From contig CAMQVH010000001.1 in the NCBI GenBank assembly GCA_947038155.1, positions 186,001 through 250,000 of the forward strand: a stretch of DNA of 64,000 nt, written 5' to 3'. Shown one piece after another: positions 45,860 to 54,546 of the stretch. This DNA is from an uncultured Bacteroides sp. (lineage in GTDB: Bacteria; Bacteroidota; Bacteroidia; Bacteroidales; Bacteroidaceae). The translations under genes and the position numbers were made by a program. Each line of letters starts with the position of its first letter. Position 1 is the stretch's first letter. Under the pieces are notes generated by a model. That model saw only the letters and a program-made list of their open reading frames with translations. It did no database searches and was not told the DNA's origin.

Positions 45860-46657
45860 ATGGAAAAAATAAACGGAAGGAATGTTTTAATACTGTTGTT
45901 GATCCTGCTTCTTACAGCTTGTCAGTCTTATAAAAAGGTGCCTTACTTGCAGGATGCAGAAGTCGTTTTGTATAGTACGCAGAACGAACAGTTATATGAT
46001 GCAAAGATCATGCCCAAAGACTTGTTGACTATTGTAGTGTCGTGTACCAGTCCTGAACTGGCTGCGCCTTTTAATCTGACAGTGGCTACGCAGAGTAATG
46101 CTGCTTTGAATTATACGACTACTCAGCCAGTCCTACAACAATATCTAGTGGATAATGACGGTAATATAAATTTCCCTGTATTAGGTGAGCTTCATGTAGG
46201 CGGATTGACCAAGAAGGCGACCGAACAAATGATTGTGGAAAAGTTGAAACCTTATATTACGGAAACTCCTATTGTAACGGTACGTATGGTAAATTATAAG
46301 ATTTCCGTGATTGGTGAAGTTGCCCGTCCCGGTACATTCACGATTTCCAATGAAAAGGTGAACATCTTGGAAGCTTTGGCTATGGCAGGTGATATGACCG
46401 TATATGGTCTGCGTGATGATGTTAAGCTGATACGGGAGAATGCCAATGGCAAACAGGAAATTATTCCTTTGGATCTGAATAAAGCGGAGACTATCCTTTC
46501 TCCTTATTATTATTTGCAACAGAATGATATTATTTACGTAACTCCGAATAAGGCAAAAGCTCGAAATTCGGATATCGGAACTAGTACAAGTTTGTGGTTC
46601 TCTGCTACTTCGATCCTTGTTTCTATTGCCAGTTTATTGTTTAACATCTTGAAATAA
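45860..46657 (+). CDS. Polysaccharide export lipoprotein (Wza-like)
   Basis: A protein of about 265 residues. A lipoprotein signal (NVLILLLILLLTACQS) places it at the outer membrane. It contains the Poly_export domain (MPKDLLTIVVSCTSPEL) and one SLBB-type domain (YKISVIGEVARPGTFTIS), and ends with a hydrophobic segment (LWFSATSILVSIASLLFNIL). This is the Bacteroidetes form of Wza, which forms the outer-membrane export channel. I chose ATG 45860 so that the signal peptide is N-terminal; an in-frame ATG at 45833 overlaps fcl. It is followed 12 bases later by its Wzc partner. Confidence 0.93.
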   Translation: MEKINGRNVLILLLILLLTACQSYKKVPYLQDAEVVLYSTQNEQLYDAKIMPKDLLTIVVSCTSPELAAPFNLTVATQSNAALNYTTTQPVLQQYLVDNDGNINFPVLGELHVGGLTKKATEQMIVEKLKPYITETPIVTVRMVNYKISVIGEVARPGTFTISNEKVNILEALAMAGDMTVYGLRDDVKLIRENANGKQEIIPLDLNKAETILSPYYYLQQNDIIYVTPNKAKARNSDIGTSTSLWFSATSILVSIASLLFNILK

Positions 46658-46669
46658 AAAGAAAGAGTT

Positions 46670-49108
46670 ATGAAGGAAGAAAATAAAAACGGGAAAGGAC
46701 CTGAAATGACTGAGGATCAGATTGATTTCCGGGCGCTTCTTTTTAAATATATCATTCACTGGCCCTGGTTTGTAGGTGCGGTGTTGCTATGTTTTGTTGG
46801 CGCGTGGTTTTATTTGCATTGGGCTACCCCCATTTATAATATTTCCGCTACAGTTCTGATAAAAGACGAGAAGAAGGGTGGAGGTGCAGGACTTTCTTCG
46901 GAATTGGAGGATATGGGTTTAAGCGGCCTGATGACTTCCTCTAAAAATATTGATAATGAGTTGGAGGTTCTGCGTTCGAAAACCCTGGTAAAAGAGGTGG
47001 TTAATCAGTTGGGACTGTATATAACTTATAAAGATGAGGATGAATTTCCTGCTAAAGGTCTATATAAGACATCTCCGGTGCAGGTAAGCTTGACACCTCA
47101 AGAGGCTGAAAAATTGAATGCACCGATGATGGTGGAAATGACTTTACAGCCTGAAGGTAGTATGGATGTGAATGTGACTGTGGGTGAGAAGGGTTATCAG
47201 AAACATTTTGAAAAGCTGCCTGCTATTTTTCCGACTGATGAAGGTACATTGGCTTTCTTTCAGGAAGTTGATTCGGTAACTTTACAGAATGGAACGAAAG
47301 CTCCTCGGATAGAGAAGAACGTACGTCATATAACTGCGACAATAAATAAACCGATGAGAGTGGCAAAAGGCTATTGTAACAGTCTGTCTATTGCTCCTAC
47401 CTCTAAAACGACTTCTGTTGCTGTGATTTCATTGAAGAACTCCAGTTTGCAGCGTGGACAGGATTTTATCAACCAGTTGCTTGAGATGTATAATCGCAAT
47501 ACGAACAATGATAAAAACGAAATCGCTCAGAAGACGGCTGAGTTTATCGATGAACGTATTGGCATTATCTCAAAAGAATTGGGTAGTACGGAAGCTAATC
47601 TGGAGACTTTCAAGCGTGATGCCGGTATCACGGATTTGACAAGTGAAGCTCAGATCGCCTTGGCCGGTAATGCTGAGTATGAAAAGAAGAGCGTAGAGAA
47701 CCGTACTCAAATCAGTCTGGTGAATGACTTGCGTAAGTATTTGCGAGGCAATGAATACGAAGTATTGCCGAGTAATGTGGGTTTGCAGGATGCCGCCTTG
47801 ATTGGAGCTATTGAACGTTACAACGAGATGTTGATGGAACGTAAACGCCTGTTGCGTACATCAACAGAGAATAACCCTACGATTGTGAATTTGGATACAA
47901 GTATCCGTGCCATGAAAGCCAATGTACAGGCTACTCTTGAAGGAACCTTGCAGGGGTTGATGATCACCAAAGAGAGCCTTGACCGTGAGGCGAGTCGTTA
48001 TTCCCGTCGTATCAGTAACGCTCCGGGACAGGAACGTGCTTATGTAAGTATTGCCCGTCAGCAGGAGATCAAGGCCGGATTGTATCTGATGCTGTTACAG
48101 AAACGTGAAGAGAATGCGATTGCTCTTGCTGCTACAGCCAATAATGCAAAAATTATCGATGAAGCAATAGCTGACGATACTCCGGTATCTCCTAAAGGCA
48201 AAATGATTTATCTGATTGCATTGGTGTTGGGTATTGGAATTCCCGTCGGTATCATCTATTTGATTGAACTGACGAAATTCAAGATCGAAGGTCGTGCTGA
48301 TGTAGAGAAACTGACAAGTGTGCCTGTTGTCGGTGATATTCCATTAACTGATGAGAAGAATGATAAGAATGGTTCTATCGCCGTCTTCGAGAACAAGAAT
48401 AATCTGATGAGTGAAACCTTCCGTAATATTCGTACTAATCTTCAGTTTATGCTCGATAATGATCAGAAGGTGATCCTTGTGACCTCAACTGTCAGTGGTG
48501 AAGGAAAATCGTTTGTCTCGTCGAATTTGGCTATCAGTCTTTCTCTTTTAGGAAAGAAGGTGGTGATTGTCGGACTCGATATTCGTAAGCCGGGGTTGAA
48601 TAAAGTATTCCAGCTCTCTAATAAGGAGAGAGGTATTACTCAGTATCTTTCCAATCCTGAAACGGATTTGATGGAGCTTGTTCAACCTTCTGATGTAAAT
48701 AAGAATCTGTTTATTCTTCCGGGTGGTACTGTTCCTCCTAATCCAACGGAACTATTAGCCCGTAACGGCCTGGACAGAGCGATAGAAACCTTGAAGAAGA
48801 ACTTCGATTATGTCATCCTTGATACTGCTCCTATCGGCATGGTAACGGATACCTTATTAATAGGTCGTGTAGCAGACTTGTCAGTTTACGTATGCCGTGC
48901 TGACTACACTCATAAGGCGGAATATACATTGATCAATGAACTGTCTTTTGAGAAGAAGCTACCTAATCTTTGTACCGTCATCAACGGCGTAGACCTGAAG
49001 AAGCGAAAATACGGTTATTACTACGGCTACGGTAAGTATGGCAAACACTACGGTTATGGTAAACGTTATGGTTACGGCTATGGATATGGCCAAGATACAA
49101 AAAGATAA
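46670..49108 (+). CDS. Wzc-like capsule chain-length regulator and tyrosine autokinase
   Basis: An 812-residue fused Wzz-kinase protein. The N-terminal Wnz domain has a membrane segment at about residues 33-52; a long periplasmic coiled-coil region follows; a GNVR/Pro-rich second membrane segment lies near residue 510 (MIYLIALVLGIGIPVGIIYL). The BY-kinase domain has Walker A TSTVSGEGKSFVSSNLA (about 605-620), Walker A' VVIVGLDIRKPG and Walker B YVILDTAPIG. The tail contains 12 tyrosines in a Tyr-Gly-Lys repeat, the autophosphorylation cluster. It controls polymer length and export with the Wza-like protein. A terminator follows, ending the capsule operon. Confidence 0.95.
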   Translation: MKEENKNGKGPEMTEDQIDFRALLFKYIIHWPWFVGAVLLCFVGAWFYLHWATPIYNISATVLIKDEKKGGGAGLSSELEDMGLSGLMTSSKNIDNELEVLRSKTLVKEVVNQLGLYITYKDEDEFPAKGLYKTSPVQVSLTPQEAEKLNAPMMVEMTLQPEGSMDVNVTVGEKGYQKHFEKLPAIFPTDEGTLAFFQEVDSVTLQNGTKAPRIEKNVRHITATINKPMRVAKGYCNSLSIAPTSKTTSVAVISLKNSSLQRGQDFINQLLEMYNRNTNNDKNEIAQKTAEFIDERIGIISKELGSTEANLETFKRDAGITDLTSEAQIALAGNAEYEKKSVENRTQISLVNDLRKYLRGNEYEVLPSNVGLQDAALIGAIERYNEMLMERKRLLRTSTENNPTIVNLDTSIRAMKANVQATLEGTLQGLMITKESLDREASRYSRRISNAPGQERAYVSIARQQEIKAGLYLMLLQKREENAIALAATANNAKIIDEAIADDTPVSPKGKMIYLIALVLGIGIPVGIIYLIELTKFKIEGRADVEKLTSVPVVGDIPLTDEKNDKNGSIAVFENKNNLMSETFRNIRTNLQFMLDNDQKVILVTSTVSGEGKSFVSSNLAISLSLLGKKVVIVGLDIRKPGLNKVFQLSNKERGITQYLSNPETDLMELVQPSDVNKNLFILPGGTVPPNPTELLARNGLDRAIETLKKNFDYVILDTAPIGMVTDTLLIGRVADLSVYVCRADYTHKAEYTLINELSFEKKLPNLCTVINGVDLKKRKYGYYYGYGKYGKHYGYGKRYGYGYGYGQDTKR

Positions 49109-49143
49109 ATATCTGAATATCTATGAATTATAACTTTTTTCAG

Positions 49144-49175
49144 AAAAAGAGCCCCGCAAGGGGCTTTTCTTTTTG
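49144..49175 (+). terminator. Terminator of the capsule operon
   Basis: AGCCCC and GGGGCT pair around a GCAA tetraloop, with A and T runs on the two sides. It lies 36 bases after the wzc stop and overlaps the -33 box of the next promoter. Confidence 0.9.
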
Positions 49176-49202
49176 TTATCTGAAATAAAAGCCTCACCTT
49201 TG
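49172..49202 (+). promoter_or_regulatory. Promoter of the HU-like gene
   Basis: TTTG at 49172-49175, a 19-base spacer and CACCTTTG at 49195-49202 (one mismatch to TAnnTTTG). RNA would start near 49209, about 55 bases before the ATG. Confidence 0.6.
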
Positions 49203-49264
49203 CATTGTTGATCAACAAAACGTGAATAAAATAACTTGAATTTGAATCTTTAAAAAAACGTATT

Positions 49265-49786
49265 ATGAGTGTAATTTACAAAGTTGTTACGCGACCATCT
49301 GACCCGCGTGTTCCCAATTCTCCCAAGAAATATTATCCGCATCTGATCACTTTAGGTCAGTCTGTCAATCTGAAATATATTGCGCAGAAAATGCAGGGCT
49401 ATTCTTCTTTATCTATCGGTGATATCAAGAGTGTGATTCAGAATTTTGTGGAGAAAATGAAAGAGCAACTTCTGGAAGGTAAGTCTGTGAATATCGAAGG
49501 CTTGGGGGTATTTATGCTGACTGCTTGTTCGAAAGGAGCGGATGCAGCGAAAGATGTCAATGCTAAAAGTGTGGATAGCGTACGCATTTTCTTTCAGGCG
49601 AATAAGGAACTGCGTATCACGAAGACGGCTACCCGTGCAGATGAAAAACTGGATTTGATCAGTTTGGATGAATATCTGAAGAAGTTGAACGCCTCTGTGA
49701 CTCCGAATGATCCGGATGATGGTGAAAATGGCGGTGGTGGAAATGAAGGAGGAGGAGATGAGGAAGCTCCGGATCCGACTGTATAA
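49265..49786 (+). CDS. HU-family DNA-binding protein with acidic tail
   Basis: A 173-residue protein. Residues about 1-125 follow the HU/IHF-like fold found in Bacteroidetes (YKVVTRPSDP start, helices around SIGDIKSVIQNFVEKMKEQL, then NIEGLGVFMLTACSKG), with the DNA-binding arm shorter than in classical HU. Residues about 143-173 are a Gly- and acid-rich tail (DDGENGGGGNEGGGDEE). Such proteins are common next to capsule loci and other accessory regions; their targets are not known. It has its own promoter right after the capsule terminator and is followed by a 30-residue smalltalk peptide gene. Confidence 0.88.
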   Translation: MSVIYKVVTRPSDPRVPNSPKKYYPHLITLGQSVNLKYIAQKMQGYSSLSIGDIKSVIQNFVEKMKEQLLEGKSVNIEGLGVFMLTACSKGADAAKDVNAKSVDSVRIFFQANKELRITKTATRADEKLDLISLDEYLKKLNASVTPNDPDDGENGGGGNEGGGDEEAPDPTV

Positions 49787-49821
49787 TCTGAAAAGCTTAA
49801 AAAAGAAAGGAGGAAAAATCT

Positions 49822-49914
49822 ATGAAGAAAACTTGGAGTGTAGTTTTGAAAGTAATCATTGCTGTAGCCGGTGCGATTGCCGGAGTACTGGGAGTACAGG
49901 CTGCATCATTGTAA
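49822..49914 (+). CDS. Smalltalk protein (30 residues)
   Basis: A 30-codon gene, start MKKTWSVVLKVIIAVAGAI and end VLGVQAASL, preceded by a good Shine-Dalgarno sequence (AAAGGAGG) 8-10 bases before the ATG, which is unusual and marks it as translated in Bacteroides. It is one hydrophobic helix with a basic start. It matches the small-protein family named smalltalk, which occurs after HU-like genes in Bacteroidetes; its function is unknown. It lies 36 bases after the HU-like gene and ahead of a strong terminator. Confidence 0.85.
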   Translation: MKKTWSVVLKVIIAVAGAIAGVLGVQAASL

Positions 49915-49954
49915 GCAGCATTCAGTAAATAAAGTAATTGGTTAGATAAGACAG

Positions 49955-49988
49955 GCAGGCGGGAAGAACTTTCCCGCCTGCTTTGTTG
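49955..49988 (+). terminator. Terminator after the HU-smalltalk operon
   Basis: An 11-bp perfect stem, GCAGGCGGGAA with TTCCCGCCTGC, around a 5-base loop and followed by TTTG-TTG. Confidence 0.9.
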
Positions 49989-50108
49989 TATGCTAAAATA
50001 TCAAATAGTTGGCGTTACTTTTTCGTGTGCGATAACGAAAACACAAAAAATAACATTTTATTATGTAGAAAAAAATGAGGGAATGCTTCGTAGTTCACAA
50101 ATAATGAT

Positions 50109-50116
50109 TAAATTTG
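50109..50116 (+). promoter_or_regulatory. -7 box for the rseC-rnf operon
   Basis: TAAATTTG matches the -7 consensus; TTCG 18 bases upstream (50087-50090) may be the -33 box. RNA would start near 50123, about 20 bases before the rseC ATG. Confidence 0.55.
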
Positions 50117-50144
50117 CCGCGATTTGTAATGTTGAGTTTGCAAA

Positions 50145-50570
50145 ATGACGAATAATACTATAAAGCATCTAGGTATTGTGGAAAACATACAGGGTTCTCA
50201 TCTGTCGGTGAGAATCGTTCAGACGTCGGCTTGTGCGGCTTGTAGCGCAAAAGGCCACTGTTCTTCGGCGGATAGTAAAGACAAAGTCATAGATATAACG
50301 GATGTTACAGCTGCTTCCTATCAGGTAGGAGAGCGGGTGATGGTGATCGGCGAAACGTCGATGGGCATGATGGCTGTAACCCTTGCATTCATAATTCCTT
50401 TTGTACTTCTGATTGTTTCCCTGTTCGCATGGATGGCATTGATAGGGAATGAACTGTATGCGGCTCTTCTTTCTCTGGCAGTTCTTATTCCTTATTATTT
50501 CGTATTGTGGCTCAATAAAACGCGAATGAAACAACATTTTTCATTTACTATAAAACCAATAAATAACTAA
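50145..50570 (+). CDS. rseC: RseC-like SoxR-reducing system protein
   Basis: A 141-residue membrane protein of the RseC/MucC family. Four Cys occur early (TSACAACSAKGHCSSADSK), which may bind a metal or cluster; two transmembrane segments lie at about residues 72-92 and 98-118. In E. coli RseC works with the Rsx (Rnf-like) complex to keep SoxR reduced. Here it precedes rnfB by six bases and is co-transcribed, the usual Bacteroidetes layout, so it probably assists the Rnf complex. Confidence 0.88.
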   Translation: MTNNTIKHLGIVENIQGSHLSVRIVQTSACAACSAKGHCSSADSKDKVIDITDVTAASYQVGERVMVIGETSMGMMAVTLAFIIPFVLLIVSLFAWMALIGNELYAALLSLAVLIPYYFVLWLNKTRMKQHFSFTIKPINN

Positions 50571-50576
50571 AACATT

Positions 50577-51458
50577 ATGAATTTGATTCTGATTGCAGTG
50601 ATTTCATTGGGAGCTATAGCGCTCGTGCTGGCCGCTATTCTTTATGTAGCTTCCAAGAAATTTGCCGTGTATGAAGACCCGCGGATTGCCCAGGTGGGGG
50701 AAGTGTTGCCCCAGGCAAACTGTGGTGGATGTGGCTATCCTGGTTGTAGCGGATTTGCCGATGCTTGCGTCAAAGCCGGTTCGCTGGATGGTAAATTCTG
50801 CCCTGTAGGCGGTCAGCCTGTCATGGCACAAATTGCTGATATTCTCGGACTGGCAGCTACTGAAGCTGAACCGATGGTAGCAGTAGTAAGATGTAACGGA
50901 AGCTGTGCCAACCGTCCGCGTATTAATCAATACGACGGTGCGAAGAGTTGCGCTATTGCCGCTTCATTGTATGGTGGAGAAACAGGTTGTAGCTACGGAT
51001 GCCTCGGATGTGGCGACTGTGTGGCTGCCTGCCAGTTCGATGCTATCCACATGAATCCTGAAACGGGACTTCCGGAAGTGGATGAAGCCAAATGTACAGC
51101 TTGTGGCGCTTGTGTGAAGGCTTGTCCGAAGGCGATCATCGAGATTCGTCCGCAAGGCAAGAAATCACGCCGTGTGTACATCTCTTGTGTGAACAAAGAC
51201 AAGGGAGCCGTAGCACGTAAGGCTTGTACAGTGAGCTGTATCGGCTGTGGTAAGTGTGTCAAGACTTGTCCGTTCGAAGCTATTACGCTGGAGAACAACT
51301 TGGCTTACATCGATCCGAACAAGTGTAAATCATGTCGTAAGTGCGTGGAAGTTTGTCCGCAGAACACAATTATCGAGCTGAACTTCCCTCCACGTAAACC
51401 GAAGGCGGAAGAAGCACCGAAAACAGTTGCTGCAGAAGCTCCGAAGGTAACAGAATAA
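50577..51458 (+). CDS. rnfB: Rnf complex subunit B, iron-sulfur protein
   Basis: A 293-residue protein with an N-terminal membrane anchor (LILIAVISLGAIALVLAAIL). A (4Fe-4S)-type domain with CGGCGYPGCSGFADAC (about residues 47-62) is followed by four ferredoxin-type motifs: CLGCGDCVAACQ, CTACGACVKACP, CIGCGKCVKTCP and CKSCRKCVEVCP. It takes electrons from reduced ferredoxin and passes them into the Rnf complex. The tail is Lys-, Glu- and Ala-rich. It is the first of six rnf genes in the order B-C-D-G-E-A. Confidence 0.95.
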   Translation: MNLILIAVISLGAIALVLAAILYVASKKFAVYEDPRIAQVGEVLPQANCGGCGYPGCSGFADACVKAGSLDGKFCPVGGQPVMAQIADILGLAATEAEPMVAVVRCNGSCANRPRINQYDGAKSCAIAASLYGGETGCSYGCLGCGDCVAACQFDAIHMNPETGLPEVDEAKCTACGACVKACPKAIIEIRPQGKKSRRVYISCVNKDKGAVARKACTVSCIGCGKCVKTCPFEAITLENNLAYIDPNKCKSCRKCVEVCPQNTIIELNFPPRKPKAEEAPKTVAAEAPKVTE

Positions 51459-51482
51459 TAACAGAATAAAATACAGAATTGT

Positions 51483-52820
51483 ATGTTAAAGACATTTTCA
51501 ATTGGTGGAGTTCATCCACACGAAAATAAATTGTCGGCACATCAACCTATCATCACAGCGGAAGTTCCTGCAAAGGCAGTTATTCTGTTGGGGCAGCACA
51601 TTGGCGCACCTGCCAAACCGATAGTAGCAAAAGGTGATATGGTGAAGGTAGGCACGAAGATTGCCGAACCTGCCGGCTTCGTTTCGGCAGCAATTCACTC
51701 TTCTGTCAGTGGAAAAGTGGCGAAGATTGATACAGTAGTCGATGCGAGCGGTTATGCAAAACCTGCTATCTTTATTGATGTAGAAGGCGACGAATGGGAA
51801 GAAACCATTGACCGTAGCAAGACACTGGTCAAAGAATGTGAGCTTTCGTCCGAAGAAATCGTGAAGAAGATTGCCGATGCCGGTATCGTAGGTTTGGGTG
51901 GTGCTTGTTTCCCTACACAGGTGAAACTTTGTCCGCCGCCTTCGTTCAAGGCAGAATGTGTGATTATCAATGCGGTGGAATGTGAACCGTATCTGACTGC
52001 CGACCATCAGCTGATGCTGGAACACGCGGAAGAAGTCATGGTAGGTGTCTCCATTCTGATGAAAGCCGTGAAGGTAAATAAGGCATTTATCGGAATTGAG
52101 AATAACAAGCCGGATGCTATTGAACTGATGACGAAAGTTGCTTCTAGTTATGCAGGCATCGAAGTTGTTCCTTTGAAAGTGAAATATCCGCAGGGCGGTG
52201 AGAAACAGTTGATTGATGCGATTACCAAACGCCAGGTGGCAAGTGGTGCGCTGCCTATCTCTACTGGGGCAGTTGTGCAGAATGTGGGTACGGCATTTGC
52301 TGTTTATGAAGCTGTTCAGAAAAATAAACCGTTGTTTGAGCGTGTGATTACCGTAACTGGTAAGTCTGTGACCAAACCTTCCAACTTCCTGGCGCGTATC
52401 GGTACACCGATGAAACAGCTGATTGATGCTTGCGGCGGTCTGCCGGAGGATACGGGAAAGGTGATTGGCGGTGGTCCGATGATGGGTAAGGCTTTGGTGA
52501 ATATCGAAGTTCCTACCGCAAAAGGCAGCTCCGGCATCCTGATCATGAATCAGAAGGAAGCCAAGCGTGGTGAAGCACAAACCTGTATCCGTTGTGCAAA
52601 GTGTGTGAGCGCTTGTCCGATGGGACTGGAGCCGTACTTGCTCGGAGCTTTGTCCGAAAACGGAGATTTTGAAACAATGGAAAAAGAAAGAATCATGGAT
52701 TGTATCGAGTGCGGTTCCTGTCAGTTCACTTGTCCTGCCAACCGTCCGCTGCTTGATTACTGCCGCTTGGGTAAGGGTAAAGTAGGGGCTATGATTCGTG
52801 CACGTCAAGCTAAAAAATAA
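51483..52820 (+). CDS. rnfC: Rnf complex subunit C, NADH/FMN-binding
   Basis: A 445-residue subunit. The N-terminal biotinyl/SLBB-like region is followed by a Gly-rich NADH- and FMN-binding domain (GIVGLGGACFPTQVKL, NAVECEPYLTADHQLML), and two [4Fe-4S] motifs lie near the end: CIRCAKCVSACP and CIECGSCQFTCP. It is the cytoplasmic site where electrons reach NAD+. It follows rnfB after 24 bases. A long open frame on the opposite strand is a codon-bias artefact. Confidence 0.95.
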   Translation: MLKTFSIGGVHPHENKLSAHQPIITAEVPAKAVILLGQHIGAPAKPIVAKGDMVKVGTKIAEPAGFVSAAIHSSVSGKVAKIDTVVDASGYAKPAIFIDVEGDEWEETIDRSKTLVKECELSSEEIVKKIADAGIVGLGGACFPTQVKLCPPPSFKAECVIINAVECEPYLTADHQLMLEHAEEVMVGVSILMKAVKVNKAFIGIENNKPDAIELMTKVASSYAGIEVVPLKVKYPQGGEKQLIDAITKRQVASGALPISTGAVVQNVGTAFAVYEAVQKNKPLFERVITVTGKSVTKPSNFLARIGTPMKQLIDACGGLPEDTGKVIGGGPMMGKALVNIEVPTAKGSSGILIMNQKEAKRGEAQTCIRCAKCVSACPMGLEPYLLGALSENGDFETMEKERIMDCIECGSCQFTCPANRPLLDYCRLGKGKVGAMIRARQAKK

Positions 52821-52826
52821 CGAAGT

Positions 52827-53819
52827 ATGGAAAATAAATTAATCGTATCACTATCACCCCACGTTCATGGCGGAGACAGCGTACAGAAAAATATGTATGG
52901 CGTGCTGATCGCACTGATTCCGGCTTTTCTGGTGTCTCTTTATTTCTTCGGGCTGGGGGCTCTGATTGTCACGGCTACTTCGGTAGCAGCCTGTTTATTC
53001 TTCGAATGGGCGATCGTTAAATTCTTAATGAAGAAACCTGCTACAACCATTTGTGACGGTTCTGCTGTCATTACAGGTGTGTTGCTGGCATTCAATCTAC
53101 CTTCCAATCTGCCTATCTGGATTATCATTCTGGGTGCACTGTTCGCAATCGGTGTAGGCAAGATGTCTTTCGGTGGTCTGGGCTGCAACCCATTCAACCC
53201 GGCATTGGCGGGACGTGTATTCCTGTTGCTTTCTTTCCCGGTGCAGATGACAACATGGCCGGTAGTAGGTCAGCTGACATCTTATATGGACGCTACCACC
53301 GGTGCTACTCCGCTGGCATTGATGAAACAGGCTATTCACGGCGATGCAAGTGCTTTGAGCCAGATACCTGATGCGCTGACTCTGTTTATCGGACAGAACG
53401 GCGGATGTATCGGTGAAGTAAGTGCGCTGGCACTGTTGCTCGGACTGGTATACATGCTCTGGAAAAAGATCATCACCTGGCATATTCCGGTTTCTATCAT
53501 TGTGACTGTATTTGTATTTGCAGGCATTATGCACATGGTGGATCCCGAAAAGTATGTTTCTCCGATATTGCAACTACTCTCCGGAGGTCTGATGCTGGGA
53601 GCTGTCTTTATGGCAACCGACTATGTGACTTCTCCGATGAGCAAGAAAGGTATGCTGATTTACGGTGTTTGTATCGGTCTGCTGACGGTGGTTATCCGTC
53701 TGTTCGGTGCATATCCCGAAGGTATGTCATTCGCCATCCTGATTATGAATGCGTTCACTCCGCTGATTAACACCTATTGTAAACCTAAACGCTTTGGGGA
53801 GGTAGCGAAGAAGAAATGA
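52827..53819 (+). CDS. rnfD: Rnf complex subunit D, membrane flavoprotein
   Basis: A 330-residue integral membrane protein with about nine to ten transmembrane segments. The Ser/Thr that carries FMN covalently is in DATTGATPLALMK (about residue 155); GGLGCNPFNPALAGR and TDYVTSPMSKKG are conserved in the RnfD/NqrB family. It is part of the ion-pumping core. Its stop overlaps the rnfG start (ATGA). Confidence 0.95.
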   Translation: MENKLIVSLSPHVHGGDSVQKNMYGVLIALIPAFLVSLYFFGLGALIVTATSVAACLFFEWAIVKFLMKKPATTICDGSAVITGVLLAFNLPSNLPIWIIILGALFAIGVGKMSFGGLGCNPFNPALAGRVFLLLSFPVQMTTWPVVGQLTSYMDATTGATPLALMKQAIHGDASALSQIPDALTLFIGQNGGCIGEVSALALLLGLVYMLWKKIITWHIPVSIIVTVFVFAGIMHMVDPEKYVSPILQLLSGGLMLGAVFMATDYVTSPMSKKGMLIYGVCIGLLTVVIRLFGAYPEGMSFAILIMNAFTPLINTYCKPKRFGEVAKKK

Positions 53820-54529
53820 AAAAGTTACAATCATCTTTAAAGAATATGTTGCTGGTACTTACGGGCGTTACAGCTGTTTCCGTAGCGTTGCTGGCTTATG
53901 TGAACGAACTGACGAAAGGCCCTATTGCCGAAGCGAATGCAAAGACGCTGAACGAGGCCTTGAAAAAGGTGCTTCCTGAATATACCAATAATCCGGTAGC
54001 CGAAAGCGATACTGTTTTCAGCGAGAAAGACGGAAAGAAAATCGTGGATTTCATTATCTATCCGGCCAAGAATGGCGAAAAGTGGGTAGGTTCTGCCGTT
54101 GAAGCCAAGTCAATGGGATTTGGCGGTGAACTGAAAGTGCTGGTGGGCTTTGATGCTGAAGGCAAGATTTATAACTACTCTTTATTGGCGCACGCTGAAA
54201 CTCCGGGATTGGGTTCGAAAGCGGACAAATGGTTTGGAGCTTATGATCCTGCAAAGAACGAAAAACCGGTATCTCACGAAGAAAGTGCAAAGTCTATTTT
54301 GGGCATGAATCCGGGAGAGACTCCATTGGCTGTGACCAAAGACATGAATGGACAGGTAGATGCTATCACGGCTTCTACTATCACTTCACGTGCTTTCCTG
54401 AATGCGGTGAATGCTGCTTATCAGGCATATAAAGGCGGTGAGGTGGATACGAATTCCGGAGCTTCCCAGAAAAATGAACCGGCTGCTGCACCGGAAGGTG
54501 AAGCAGCTGCTAATGACACTAATAACTAA
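53816..54529 (+). CDS. rnfG: Rnf complex subunit G, covalent flavoprotein
   Basis: A 237-residue protein anchored by one N-terminal helix (NMLLVLTGVTAVSVALLAYV) with a periplasmic FMN-binding domain. The covalent FMN site is in DAITASTITSRAF near residue 185. The Ala- and Glu-rich C-terminal tail (about 210-237) is probably disordered. It overlaps rnfD by four bases. Confidence 0.94.
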   Translation: MKKLQSSLKNMLLVLTGVTAVSVALLAYVNELTKGPIAEANAKTLNEALKKVLPEYTNNPVAESDTVFSEKDGKKIVDFIIYPAKNGEKWVGSAVEAKSMGFGGELKVLVGFDAEGKIYNYSLLAHAETPGLGSKADKWFGAYDPAKNEKPVSHEESAKSILGMNPGETPLAVTKDMNGQVDAITASTITSRAFLNAVNAAYQAYKGGEVDTNSGASQKNEPAAAPEGEAAANDTNN

Positions 54530-54546
54530 GAAAGGAGGAGACAGTT

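Noticed and set aside
51498-52808. A 436-codon open frame on the minus strand opposite rnfC
   Set aside because: It mirrors rnfC codon by codon, is rich in His, Arg and Cys, and has no family features or promoter. rnfC on the plus strand is clearly real.
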